Part shown: positions 9,015-17,099 of the stretch, in pieces
Layout: each line of letters opens with the position of its first letter
How positions within the stretch are numbered: position 1 is the first letter of the stretch
Origin: Prevotella conceptionensis 9403948
Lineage (GTDB): Bacteria > Bacteroidota > Bacteroidia > Bacteroidales > Bacteroidaceae
Assembly: GCF_000312305.1 (NCBI RefSeq)
Contig: NZ_HE999446.1
Coordinates: forward strand, 252,016 to 312,636
Length of the DNA stretch: 60,621 nucleotides
Direction: 5' to 3'
Program-made: the position numbers and the translations under genes
Notes under the pieces: generated by a model
What the model was told of the DNA's origin: nothing
The model's database searches: none
The model's input: only the letters and a program-made list of their open reading frames with translations

Positions 9015-9398
9015 TGGCAAAAACAAGCGTTTTGGCCAGCATTTTTTTGTTGTTGCGGATGCAAATTTGGCATCATTTTTCTTCAAAGAGAAATGCAAAA
9101 CCATAGTAAATGGCAAAAAGTGGAGAGGAGAAAAGCACCCAATGTTGTCCGCCATTTCCATCATTCGGGTGCATTTTATATAGGTTTTCAAGGTATTTTT
9201 TTCTAGAATGGTTCGCCCAAAAAACGCGTTTTGTAAACAATGTTTACCATTTTAACAAATCATTTACACCCCTTTTCCAAGATAAGAAAACTCACAGAAC
9301 GGCGATTTACTGGTATGGGCGATAAGGCGAGCATGATGTGGGCAAAGATATAAACAAGATTAAGTGAGTACAGGCGTAGAAACAGAGCTGAGACATCA

Positions 9399-9536
9399 GC
9401 AAAACTCTTCATTTATTTGTCCATATCAAATGTTTTCGTTCCTTTATAATATTGAAACAAAAGTTATCTTCTCCAAGTTCTGCTGATATATCTTCTTGCC
9501 CAAACAAGGTTAAGCAGACTCTCTTTTCTCAAATAG
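9399..9536. repeat. Left direct repeat flanking the restriction-modification island
   Basis: Clearly homologous, in the same orientation, to 13552-13693 (shared stretches include GCAAAAC.CTTCATT, ATATCAAAT.TTTT, ATCTTCTCCAA and TTCTCAAA). The right copy overlaps the truncated end of the hsdM remnant. Confidence 0.7.
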
Positions 9537-9573
9537 CAAGATATGATGCAAAGTAGAGCGTACCTTTGGTTCT

Positions 9574-9768
9574 ATGCATAGATGGTTTGGCACTGAAATA
9601 GCGAGGTATGGTGGACTCTCAAAAACACATGCACAGCAAATTATGGAATCCATTGCCTACAACTTGTATAGAACACTAGGGATTATCGTGTCCAATTGTT
9701 TCAGAAAAGGGAAATACGCCCAAGGAAGGGCGTTTTATACGTCCAAGAAAGGGTTATTATTGCGCTAA
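9574..9768 (+). pseudogene. Transposase fragment (IS5-like C-terminus)
   Basis: The 64 codons read HRWFGTEIARYGGLSKTHAQ then QIMESIAYNLYR. This resembles the C-terminal end of DDE transposases of the IS5/IS1182 type (R-W-F-G ... G-L-x-K-T-H-A-Q ... E-A-I-A-Y-N-L-Y-R). The catalytic core is missing and the upstream sequence does not continue the frame, so it is a remnant. It lies just inside the left direct repeat. The exact IS family is uncertain. Confidence 0.6.
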
Positions 9769-9886
9769 ATTATGCCTCCTCGTCATCAGCTGTTTATAAA
9801 CCCTTATCTTTTAGCCATAGAGATAAAAATTAAAAGAGTGGCTAGTTTCAGAGAGGTTTCATCCCATACTTATATAGATAATTTCT

Positions 9887-10720
9887 TTAATCTAAGATAC
9901 TATAGTATTGTAATTGTTTAACCAACTCATTTACTATACAACAACTTACACTATTGCCAACCTGATGATACTTTTGTCCTTGATTGCCACAAAGTTTAAA
10001 ATCCTTAGGAAAACCATGCAACATAAGACACTCCTCTGGGGTAATGTAGCGTACTTTACCATCTACTAAGTATGCATCCCAGTTAAACCGATTATTAATT
10101 CCTGATCTTCTTCCTCCTATTCGTATGGTAAAAGAGTAGTCCCTTTCCGTTTCTCCACCCATCACATCAGAAAATGTGTATTTTAAAGGGACTGGTTTAG
10201 GGAATTGAAAATCAACATGAATATCCTTTCTGATTCCAACGAAGAACAACCTTTTTCGGAGTTGAGGCGTCCCATAATCTTTTGCTTCAAGCACTTTTGT
10301 ATAGACCTTATATCCAACCTCTTCTAAGTTCTCAATAATCATTTGAAAAATTGTACCACCTTGTATAGATAATAACCCTTTTACATTTTCAAGGATAAAA
10401 GCTTTTGGTTGTTTTTCTTTAAGAATTCTGATTATTTGGAAAATAAGAATACCTCTTTCATCTTCAAGTCCTTTCCGCTGTCCAACTTGACTAAATGCTT
10501 GACAAGGGAAACCTCCACATAACAGGTCAAATTCAGGAATATCACTCCCTTTGATTTCGTAAATATCTCCTTTTGGAGTGATTCCATAATTTTCTTTATA
10601 TGTTTGATTAGCAACCTCATCAATGTCAGAAGCTAATACACAAACACCACCTGCCCATGAGGCACCCTGATGAAAACCTCCTATACCAGAAAACAAATCT
10701 ATAAACTTAAACATATTCAA
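9887..10720 (-). CDS. DNA (cytosine-5) methyltransferase, small type
   Basis: Methylates C5 of cytosine within a specific site and presumably protects it from the adjacent endonuclease. All core motifs are present: I, IDLFSGIGGFHQG (7-19); IV, GGFPCQAFS (69-77) with catalytic Cys73; VI, ENV (111-113); VIII, QLRKR (153-157); IX/X, ITPEECLMLHGFP (226-238) and QVGNSV (253-258). The protein has only 277 residues, and its target-recognition region (about 185-225) is short. Its start overlaps the stop of the endonuclease gene by 4 bp (ATGA). The DNA is visibly more AT-rich than the flanking housekeeping genes, which suggests acquisition. Confidence 0.93.
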   Translation of the reverse strand: MNMFKFIDLFSGIGGFHQGASWAGGVCVLASDIDEVANQTYKENYGITPKGDIYEIKGSDIPEFDLLCGGFPCQAFSQVGQRKGLEDERGILIFQIIRILKEKQPKAFILENVKGLLSIQGGTIFQMIIENLEEVGYKVYTKVLEAKDYGTPQLRKRLFFVGIRKDIHVDFQFPKPVPLKYTFSDVMGGETERDYSFTIRIGGRRSGINNRFNWDAYLVDGKVRYITPEECLMLHGFPKDFKLCGNQGQKYHQVGNSVSCCIVNELVKQLQYYSILD

Positions 10721-11487
10721 AATTGAGCACGACCATGAAGAGAACCTTTATACTTACCATCTGTATATTCTACCCAAGGCTTGATAAAATCTGCACCTTT
10801 TCCATTAGGATATGATGGTGGCATTCCTTTTGAACGCACTGAAAAAATAATATGGCCCCAGTTGTCATCAAGGTAGTCATCCTTTGAAAACTTCCAACGG
10901 GACTCATCTAAAGGATCTGTAAAGTCAAGGATAAACTCTGCAGGGTACGGAGAGTCCTTTTGAGCAGTGCCTTTAAACAAGAAATAGTTCATGATTGGTT
11001 TGAGATATTCAAGATGATTCACAAATGGAGAATTTGGGTCACTATTTGACACATCTTCCCGAATAACACCTGCTTTTCTTTTTTCCCAGTACTCCTTTAT
11101 AATCAGGTCTAATTCATCAATTCTGACATGAATTCTCTCACATACTTTTAGGAATCCAGCCCGATGTGTGTGATTAAGGAAAGCAGGGTTTGCACCTCGA
11201 TGTGATTTAACAGAAATACCTAAGTCATTTACATAAACGTCAGCTTTACTCCCAGCTGGAGCCTTAAATGCGCCAACTTGTTTTGCCAAACTTTCTACTT
11301 CCAAATCACTTAACTTGGCTAAATCAGTTCCTTCAGGGAGTGGCTCAAACTCTTCTCCTTTATAATTCTTCACACTGAGAACACCAACTACGTTACCTCC
11401 CATAGTAACGGTTTTCTTTGTATCACGTAATTCTATAAGGCGCAAATTTGCTCTCATTTCATCATATTCTCCAATGTTTTTTGCCAT
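10717..11487 (-). CDS. Probable type II restriction endonuclease
   Basis: Not recognised with certainty, but context and motif agree. It overlaps the C5 methyltransferase gene by 4 bp and is upstream of it. The sequence SKADVYVNDLGISVKSHRG (80-98) has the D-x(8)-S-x-K pattern of PD-(D/E)xK nucleases (D83, K94), within a mixed alpha/beta context. The 256-residue length is typical of type II enzymes. The C-terminal third is rich in aromatic and basic residues (PSYPNGKGADFIKPW) and could contact DNA. The recognition site cannot be inferred. Another kind of nuclease or a methylation-linked accessory protein is possible. Confidence 0.7.
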   Translation of the reverse strand: MAKNIGEYDEMRANLRLIELRDTKKTVTMGGNVVGVLSVKNYKGEEFEPLPEGTDLAKLSDLEVESLAKQVGAFKAPAGSKADVYVNDLGISVKSHRGANPAFLNHTHRAGFLKVCERIHVRIDELDLIIKEYWEKRKAGVIREDVSNSDPNSPFVNHLEYLKPIMNYFLFKGTAQKDSPYPAEFILDFTDPLDESRWKFSKDDYLDDNWGHIIFSVRSKGMPPSYPNGKGADFIKPWVEYTDGKYKGSLHGRAQF

Positions 11488-11577
11488 ATCTATTTACTTA
11501 ATGTGTTATATAATTCATTATATTCTTATCATCTGTATAGGAAAAAGTCTTCTGCTACAACACCACCATTGGAATCG

Positions 11578-11766
11578 CTAGGTAACTCCACATATCCTTA
11601 CATTGTTAACAGGGGTATGGCTGTGCACTTTAGCTTTTCTTCCAGTAAAAGCTCTATCAGTATCTGTAGAGAAACAAATTCCATAGCTGTTTCTTTGAGT
11701 AACAATCATAAGGTCAATTCCTTCTTCGATATCTAACCTGGTGTTGTTTATAATGTAGCATTTCAT
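11578..11766 (-). CDS. Small hypothetical ORF in the island
   Basis: A 62-codon frame with an ATG start, MKCYIINNTRLDIEEGIDL at its N-terminus, and no recognised domain. It lies between the candidate RNA and the endonuclease gene on the same strand. It may be a fragment of a lost gene or non-coding. Confidence 0.22.
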   Translation of the reverse strand: MKCYIINNTRLDIEEGIDLMIVTQRNSYGICFSTDTDRAFTGRKAKVHSHTPVNNVRICGVT

Positions 11767-11831
11767 TCCCTAGCGTTCCCCCAAGTTTCTTTTAATTGAT
11801 TCGGAAATTCTTGCTGTTTATATGTACGCAT

Positions 11832-11868
11832 AAAAAAACTCCGACCGAATATCACTATCCTGTCGGAG
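11832..11868 (-). terminator. Intrinsic terminator of the candidate RNA
   Basis: On the minus strand CTCCGAC (11868-11862) pairs with GTCGGAG (11845-11839), followed by TTTTTTT (11838-11832). It could end the RNA, or transcripts of the 12113-13189 methyltransferase. Confidence 0.7.
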
Positions 11869-12035
11869 GCTCTACAAGCATGGAAACGCATTTCTTATAG
11901 AAAAACATGAGTGGGGGGCAAGGAACTGTGTCGGCAAACATAGATGACAATACCCCACCGACCCATGTTGAGACACGGATAGTGAGGACATACAACTCCT
12001 TGTCATCTACCAAGTTTGCCGACTGTTGTTCCTAA
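11832..12035 (-). ncRNA. Candidate structured RNA between the two methyltransferase units
   Basis: The minus strand folds into a long hairpin. GTCGGCAAAC (plus 11930-11939) pairs with GTTTGCCGAC (12014-12023), then TAGATGACAA (11941-11950) with TTGTCATCTA (12000-12009). Inner helices include CCTCAC/GTGGGG and CCGTGT/ACATGG. About 60 nt downstream on the minus strand is a terminator ending in seven T. There is no credible ORF. It resembles in outline long-hairpin RNAs such as 6S RNA, but I cannot show homology. The strand is chosen from the terminator. Confidence 0.5.
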
Positions 12036-12112
12036 AGGTGTATGCCTGGGCTATTATGTTAAACTTTTATTCTTCTATATTCGGTATATTTTATTGCTAA
12101 ACATTTTATTCA

Positions 12113-13189
12113 TTAAAACGGAAATTCAAGTTGAACTGCAGTTCTCTCAGCCTTTGGTTTGGTAGGATTCTGAAGTTCTTTAATAACATTTAATGCAATA
12201 GCCTCAACAACAGGTACTGCAACAGAATTACCCATTTGTTTGTATCGATGAACATTGGCTAAGCCTGCTGTCCAATCGTCTGGAAAGCCCTGAAGACGTT
12301 CCCACTCCTTTGGAGTCATTCTTCTTAGACCTTCCTTATTGTATTCACCCTTAATATGTGTTGTTGGTGTTAAATCTGTTTGGCGAGGGTCAATAATAAG
12401 ATTTCTCTCTTTACCCATTCCTCCACAAACGATTGTACCTGCAATTTCATTAAGCGATCGAATTTCGTACCCAAAACCATGCCCTTTAGCTTGATGACGA
12501 GCTTTATGAGCTTTCATACTCGCAATATATGCTGTAGATAAATAATATCTTGCTTCAACAGGCTCTTCTTCCATTATATCCCGAATGACTTTACATTCAG
12601 ACTTTGGAAATGGTTGCGGAAACTCGAAACTTCCACCGCCACAATCTCCCCTAAAGCCGACAATATAGATCCTTTCTCGCATTTGTGCAAGGCCAAAGTC
12701 TCTTGCATTTAAAACTTTATAAAAGACAGTATAACCAAGATCTTCTTTCAGTGTATTTAAAATCACTGCAAAAGTCTTACCGCCTCTATGGTTTGTCAGA
12801 CCTTTAACGTTTTCAAGAAGAAAGGCTTTGGGACGTTTTTCTTTGATTATTCTTGCTACATCAAAAAACAATGTTCCCCTAGTGTCATTGAAACCACCCC
12901 TTTTTCCTGCAATAGAAAAAGCCTGGCATGGAAACCCTGCTAATAAAACATCAAAATCAGGTATTTGGGTTTCATCTACTTTAGTAATATCACTTAGGGG
13001 ATTATGTTTATCATTTGGAAAATTTTTCCTGTAAGTTTGACAAGCCCACTCATCAATTTCACTTGTAAAAACACATTCTGTATTCAAACCAAGCACTTTA
13101 CAAGCCTGTTCGAAACCAAGTCGAATGCCTCCTACACCTGCAAAAAGGTCAATACACTTTAATGATACACCTCTATCTAAGCTAAGCAT
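12113..13189 (-). CDS. DNA (cytosine-5) methyltransferase, second
   Basis: A 358-residue C5 cytosine methyltransferase. Motif I is IDLFAGVGGIRLGF (13-26); IV is AGFPCQAFSIAG (84-95) with catalytic Cys88; VI is ENV (126-128); VIII is QMRER (169-173); IX/X are MTPKEWERLQGFP (291-303) and MGNSVAVPV (319-327). The recognition domain (about 205-285) is longer than, and different from, that of the 9887-10720 enzyme, so the two probably do not have the same specificity determinant. It lies on the same strand as the endonuclease/methyltransferase pair but is separated from it by 625 bp with the RNA candidate. No second endonuclease is visible. It may be a partner for a non-palindromic site or an orphan. 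Confidence 0.95.
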   Translation of the reverse strand: MLSLDRGVSLKCIDLFAGVGGIRLGFEQACKVLGLNTECVFTSEIDEWACQTYRKNFPNDKHNPLSDITKVDETQIPDFDVLLAGFPCQAFSIAGKRGGFNDTRGTLFFDVARIIKEKRPKAFLLENVKGLTNHRGGKTFAVILNTLKEDLGYTVFYKVLNARDFGLAQMRERIYIVGFRGDCGGGSFEFPQPFPKSECKVIRDIMEEEPVEARYYLSTAYIASMKAHKARHQAKGHGFGYEIRSLNEIAGTIVCGGMGKERNLIIDPRQTDLTPTTHIKGEYNKEGLRRMTPKEWERLQGFPDDWTAGLANVHRYKQMGNSVAVPVVEAIALNVIKELQNPTKPKAERTAVQLEFPF

Positions 13190-13551
13190 ATTAATTTGTA
13201 ACAGTATAAATCCTTGTTATTGACAAACAAATCTTTTATGTTTAATTCAAGAATTATAGGGTTCGTGACATAATCTACAAGTTTAGTTGAATTTGCACGC
13301 TCCTTGTTGACAATATGATTGACTTCCTTGAATGATCTGCCAACCATTTACCACTCTTCTATTTTTCATCAAGCACTACTTTCTAAGCAATTCATCTTAT
13401 CTGTAGTTCTCAAAATATTTTATCTAAAGCAAAGTTATATGATTTTATTGGAATACCCATTAAAAACACCGTAAAATAGATTATCATTTTGTTTTTTTAT
13501 GCTGTTTGGGTTTTTATTGCTTTTAACTAAAACAATCTCATTAAAGCCTCT

Positions 13552-13693
13552 GCAAAACCCTTCATTCAATTTGCCAATATCAAATATTTTTCATACATTT
13601 CGGGTATGACACAAAAGATATCTTCTCCAATTGTTGCTGATATATTCATCGGTCAAAGAAAGGCTAAACGGACCTTCCTTTCTCAAACAAATA
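13552..13693. repeat. Right direct repeat flanking the restriction-modification island
   Basis: Direct homologue of 9399-9536. It contains the last part of the truncated hsdM frame. The gap 13194-13551 before it shows no gene, only a possible minus-strand -7 box (TAACTTTG, 13437-13430) upstream of the second methyltransferase. Confidence 0.7.
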
Positions 13694-14025
13694 CCATTAA
13701 TCGAGCACTCAGTAGCAGAGAAGACATCCGCCAAGTCGGTGTTAAGGTTGGGGTTGGTGTTGGCATGCTTGGCCACATTAACAAACAGCTCGCTGGGATA
13801 AATCATGTAGCCCTTAGTGACGATGGCGTCGGCCACCACCTCGCTGGGCACATCCTCGTTGGCCATTTGGGCATAATGCACTTGGTCGTCGCCGTTCTCG
13901 ATATACTGGCAAAAGTTTTCGCTGATAAATCGGTAGAAAAGGGTGCCTAGCACAAACTGCTTAAAGTCCCACCCGTCTACGGCACCGCGCACATCGTTGG
14001 CAATGCGCCAAATGGCAGCCTGCAA
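13591..14025 (-). pseudogene. hsdM N-terminal remnant (type I methylase)
   Basis: The first 110 residues match the HsdM N-terminal helical domain: WDFKQFVLGTLFYRFISENF (19-38), then a stretch with VPSEVVADAI, KGYMIYPSELF and LNTDLADVF. The catalytic methylase domain (NPPF motif) is absent. After TECSINGICL the sequence departs from HsdM and runs into the 13552-13693 repeat before stopping. It is therefore a truncated relic of a type I system, cut at the edge of the type II island. GC content and codon use resemble the housekeeping genes, unlike the AT-rich island. Confidence 0.8.
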
Positions 14026-14347
14026 TTCGTCTCTTTATTTTAAACTAGTCATTTTATGTATGTTTGTCTTATCTTGATTGGTCTTGCCAATGTAGGGCAT
14101 TAGCGCCATGCCACGCACGGCACAAAGGCAAAAGGCACACGCCCAAACCTGCAAAAAAGCAGGCAAGGAGCTTGGTGCAGACAGAAAATTTACCTACCTT
14201 AGCTGCTTATAACAAAGGGCGTAAAAAGCCTGCCAAGGCAAAAGTAATCATTTAATTTGAGAAAAGCGGTGCGCAACGGCTTGTTTTTAGCCCCACGCAC
14301 CTGTTTTTTACGAACCACCACAAACCCATAAACAAACCCTAAACAAC

Positions 14348-14746
14348 ATGACAAAACGTGCATATATGGAGGCCAACAAACGCTGGCTTGAAGAAAAAGC
14401 AAAAGAGGCGGGGGTGAAATGCCTGGCTAAGGGCGTAATGTATAAGGTGATAAAGCAGGGCAAAACGGGGGGCGCAAGTCCTTCGCCGCAGAGCATCGTA
14501 ACGGTTCACTACACGGGGCGAACCATCGACGGCCGCCAATTCGACACGAGCCAGGGCGGTGTGCCACTGGCTTGCCGTCTGCGCCAACTGATTGAGGGCT
14601 GGATAATTGCCTTGCAACAGATGCATGTGGGCGATAAATGGGAGCTGTATTTGCCTGCCGAGGTGGGCTATGGCAAGCAATGGCAAGAAGGAATACCAGG
14701 CGGGTCGACCCTCGTTTTTGAGGTGGAGCTGCTGGGGGTGAGCTAA
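14348..14746 (+). CDS. FKBP-type peptidyl-prolyl isomerase
   Basis: A 132-residue PPIase with an N-terminal charged helix (1-28) and one complete FKBP domain: VTVHYTGRTIDGRQFDTS (51-68), LIEGWIIALQQMHVGDKW (81-98), LYLPAEVGYG (100-109) and IPGGSTLVFEVELLGV (116-131). The key pocket residues Tyr55, Asp66, Trp85 and Tyr108 are present. There is no signal peptide, so it is probably cytoplasmic, unlike most Bacteroidota FkpA-type proteins. The preceding 14026-14347 shows only a possible -7 box (TATGTTTG, 14059-14066) and a doubtful 34-codon frame (14108-14212). Confidence 0.92.
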   Translation: MTKRAYMEANKRWLEEKAKEAGVKCLAKGVMYKVIKQGKTGGASPSPQSIVTVHYTGRTIDGRQFDTSQGGVPLACRLRQLIEGWIIALQQMHVGDKWELYLPAEVGYGKQWQEGIPGGSTLVFEVELLGVS

Positions 14747-14845
14747 GTGTTTGGTGGGCTTGTTACCCTTGTTTTGCACACCAAAGGGTAACAACGAACC
14801 TGGGGAAGGGCGTTTCTCCTTATTCTTTATCCCCAAATGGTTGTT

Positions 14846-15040
14846 AGAGCCTGTACAGATTTCGTTTGATGGCTAAGCAGACTGCCTGTCTTATGTGCTT
14901 GACGTGGGCGGCTACGCCTTCAAAAATAAGATAGGTAAGATGCCGACAAGCAAACGAAATCTGCATAGGAAACGATGGAAACGACTTAAAACATATAATA
15001 AGCGGTGTAAGGACCGATTGGGGTTTATTAACAGAAAAAC
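14846..15040. repeat. Dispersed hairpin element, copy A
   Basis: Closed by a perfect 13-bp stem, CAGATTTCGTTTG (14856-14868) with CAAACGAAATCTG (14951-14963), around an inner hairpin (GCTTGACGTGGGCGGCTACG...). It shares TTAGAGCCTGT, AAGATGCCGACAAGCAAACG and GATTGGGGTT with copy B (47114-47300), and the general plan with C and D. The 60-codon frame 14895-15077 lies inside it and is probably not a gene. Confidence 0.7.
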
Positions 15041-15074
15041 TTTTGGATTGAAATATCCTTGCATTTTATCGCCG

Positions 15075-15082
15075 TAAGTTTG
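15075..15082 (+). promoter_or_regulatory. -7 box for the 15120 gene
   Basis: TAAGTTTG matches TAnnTTTG. Transcription would start near 15089. A 10-codon mini-frame (15091-15123) ends in an ATGA overlap with the start of the next gene. Confidence 0.4.
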
Positions 15083-15119
15083 CAGCAGAAATGAAACAAT
15101 CAATCAAAAAGAAATCTGT

Positions 15120-15518
15120 ATGAATAATCTTCTTAACAACTCAGAACACATCCACAGCAAGCAGCGACTAACCCAAGCCCGACAACACCTCATCAATGCG
15201 TTTGCGCCCTTGCTGTCGGCTCAACACGCAGGCAGCCAAAGGTGGATTGGCACCAAGACCGACCTACTGGAGATGGTACACCTGGCCTATACCTCCGCTT
15301 ATGTACGCGACGACCAAGGTCGCCCGGCCACCTTTCTATGGATGGTGCAACGCGCCTGCGCCAATTTCTTGCTCTCCATGCCCCGAAACCCCAGTGCCTT
15401 TGTGGGTAAAGCTATGCAACGAAAAAACACGAAACAAGCCCCTTTGCTAGAACGATACTGCCACCTGCTCTACGAACAGGGGGTTAATGAACCGCTGTAT
15501 GCGTGGATGGCAGGGTAA
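15120..15518 (+). CDS. Conserved-looking hypothetical protein, 132 aa
   Basis: Not recognised. The product is soluble and mainly helical, with a basic C-terminal half (AFVGKAMQRKNTKQAPLLER) and a central GTKTDLLEMVHLAYTSAYV followed by RPATFLWMVQRACANF. No catalytic motif or signal peptide is seen. The start is supported by the -7 box at 15075 and the ATGA overlap with a mini-frame. It is followed by the M15 peptidase gene 88 bp downstream, and the two probably share a transcript ending at 16135. A nucleic-acid-binding or regulatory role is a guess from its basic charge. Confidence 0.65.
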   Translation: MNNLLNNSEHIHSKQRLTQARQHLINAFAPLLSAQHAGSQRWIGTKTDLLEMVHLAYTSAYVRDDQGRPATFLWMVQRACANFLLSMPRNPSAFVGKAMQRKNTKQAPLLERYCHLLYEQGVNEPLYAWMAG

Positions 15519-15606
15519 GTTGACAAGATCTATTCGTTGACGAGTTGACAAGTTAACGAGTTGACTTGTTAACTAGCCCCCTCTTCAACTAAAAAATTCA
15601 AACCCT

Positions 15607-16053
15607 ATGAACACACAACACATCAAGCTCAACCAAGAGTTAACCCCACACTTCACCCTTGCCGAATTCGTTCGTTCAGGCGTAGCCATACGCCACAACA
15701 TGGCGAATAGCCCAACACCCGAAGTAATTAACAACCTGCGACTGCTTTGCGAGAACGTATTAGAACCCTTACGCCGCCGTTTCGGTGTGATACGCATAAC
15801 CAGTGGCTACCGTTGCGAACAGCTAAACACCCTGGTGGGCGGCAAGCACAATTCGCAACACCTGCTGGGACAAGCGGCCGACATACACCTCTCTAATAAG
15901 GAGGTGGCCATGAAGATGTTCAACTTCGTTGCCCAACACCTTGACTACGACCAATTGCTTTTCGAACATCGACAAAGCGACAGGGCTAACTGGCTACACG
16001 TATCGTATAACGCCGCAGGCAATCGCAAAATCAAATCAGAAATCAATGTTTAG
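15607..16053 (+). CDS. M15-family peptidase (D-Ala-D-Ala carboxypeptidase-like, endolysin type)
   Basis: A 148-residue zinc peptidase of the M15_3/hedgehog type that cuts peptidoglycan cross-links. Motifs: SGYRCEQLN (66-74), VGGKHNSQHLLGQAADIH (77-94) with zinc ligands His85 and Asp92, and WLHVSYN (129-135) with His131. It has no signal peptide or lipobox, like phage endolysins and unlike periplasmic enzymes, so release would need a separate export or holin-type route. A strong terminator follows. The adjacent HU-like gene and membrane microproteins resemble a recurring Bacteroidota neighbourhood. Confidence 0.9.
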   Translation: MNTQHIKLNQELTPHFTLAEFVRSGVAIRHNMANSPTPEVINNLRLLCENVLEPLRRRFGVIRITSGYRCEQLNTLVGGKHNSQHLLGQAADIHLSNKEVAMKMFNFVAQHLDYDQLLFEHRQSDRANWLHVSYNAAGNRKIKSEINV

Positions 16054-16089
16054 GGTTTAACCACGCCCAAACATAACCGCTAACGCTAT

Positions 16090-16135
16090 GGGCGGGTTGG
16101 GAATAAGCAAACGCTTGCCCAGCCCGTCCTTTGTT
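16090..16135 (+). terminator. Terminator after the M15 peptidase gene
   Basis: 12-bp stem GGGCGGGTTGGG / CCCAGCCCGTCC (two G-T pairs) followed by TTTGTTTTT. The rest of the gap to 16391 shows no gene. Confidence 0.85.
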
Positions 16136-16391
16136 TTTGCCCCAAACTTACGCCCTTAGACCGTTATTATAAAGCCCACCCAACGCCACACATCTTGTAC
16201 ATACCCGCCTTAACAAGCACTGTCTACCCAACTTCTTCGATAAATTTAGTCGGCCTTCCCCCAATCCTTACGCCCTTACTTGCTCACCCTTCGTCCTAAG
16301 CGCACATCCGCAACGCCCTTATATTCCCCTTTAAACCAAGTCTTTACAAACACTATACCAAACACTATCCCCATCACTACACCACTATTCC

Positions 16392-16422
16392 TTGACAAGG
16401 GCACCCTGATTTAGTAACTTTG
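16392..16422 (+). promoter_or_regulatory. Promoter of the HU-like gene
   Basis: TTG (16392-16394) and TAACTTTG (16415-16422) are 20 bp apart. The leader to the ATG at 16599 is about 170 nt, long enough for regulation. Confidence 0.65.
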
Positions 16423-16598
16423 CAAACGTAATCAGTAACCAACCACACCGCCGCCCACCAACAGGCACACACGCCATGCGCGATGTCGACTAGCGCAAGC
16501 CGTACTTGCCGCCACCCAACAAGGGCGAAACGGATGGCCACTACCGATACATAGTAAACATTATTAATCAAAAAAACCTTTTAAAACAACACACAACT

Positions 16599-17069
16599 AT
16601 GGCAGTAATGTATAAACTACGTCAAGAGAAGAACCCCAAGAGCAAGTTCAAAGGCCAATGGTACGCACGTGCCATCGCCATCGACACGGTGGACACGGCA
16701 ACAATTGCCAACATCATGCAGCAGAACTGCACCTTGAAGAAGGCAGACATCCTGGCGGTTATCGCCGAACTGATCGACGTGATGAAAGAGCAGTTGCAAA
16801 ACTCAAAGATTGTTCGCCTCGATGGTCTGGGTGCTTTCCGCATCGGCATCAAAACCAAACCTGCTCTCTCGGCCGAAGACTTCAACGCCTCTAAAAATGT
16901 TGTGGGCACGCACGTGCTCTTCCGTCCGCAGACGAAGATAAACAAAGACAAGAGCCGCAAAAAGGCCTTGCTCGACGGATGTCGCGTGCAGGAGTTGCCC
17001 CTCAACATGATTGAGAAGAAAAAGAAGAAGGCCGGCGGCTCTACTCCCGCTCCTACACCTGGACATTGA
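16599..17069 (+). CDS. HU-like DNA-binding protein
   Basis: A 156-residue protein of the enlarged HU group common in Bacteroidota (HU with an N-terminal MYKLRQEKNPKSKFKGQWYA-type extension). The core has the helical dimerisation part (TATIANIMQQNCTLKKADIL) and a beta arm (VRLDGLGAFRIGIKTKP, ending in TKINKDKSRKK). The tail is lysine-rich, then GGSTPAPTPGH. The start at 16599 (MAVMYKLRQ) is chosen over the upstream TTG because this is where family members begin. It probably binds or bends DNA; its specific role is unknown. Two membrane microproteins follow after an octamer array. Confidence 0.88.
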   Translation: MAVMYKLRQEKNPKSKFKGQWYARAIAIDTVDTATIANIMQQNCTLKKADILAVIAELIDVMKEQLQNSKIVRLDGLGAFRIGIKTKPALSAEDFNASKNVVGTHVLFRPQTKINKDKSRKKALLDGCRVQELPLNMIEKKKKKAGGSTPAPTPGH

Positions 17070-17099
17070 TAAGGGAAAGGGGGAAGGGTGAAAGAGTTG

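Noticed and set aside
11930..12023. Transposon terminal inverted repeats
   Set aside because: The two arms are only 60 nt apart with nested inner helices and a downstream terminator, which fits an RNA hairpin better than transposon ends.
14064..14255. 63-codon frame with TTG start, and a 34-codon ATG frame at 14108-14212
   Set aside because: No conserved motif; a -7 box at 14059 is suggestive but not enough to call a gene.
14895..15077. 60-codon basic frame inside hairpin element A
   Set aside because: Lies in a dispersed structured repeat; the frame is not preserved at this length in copy B.
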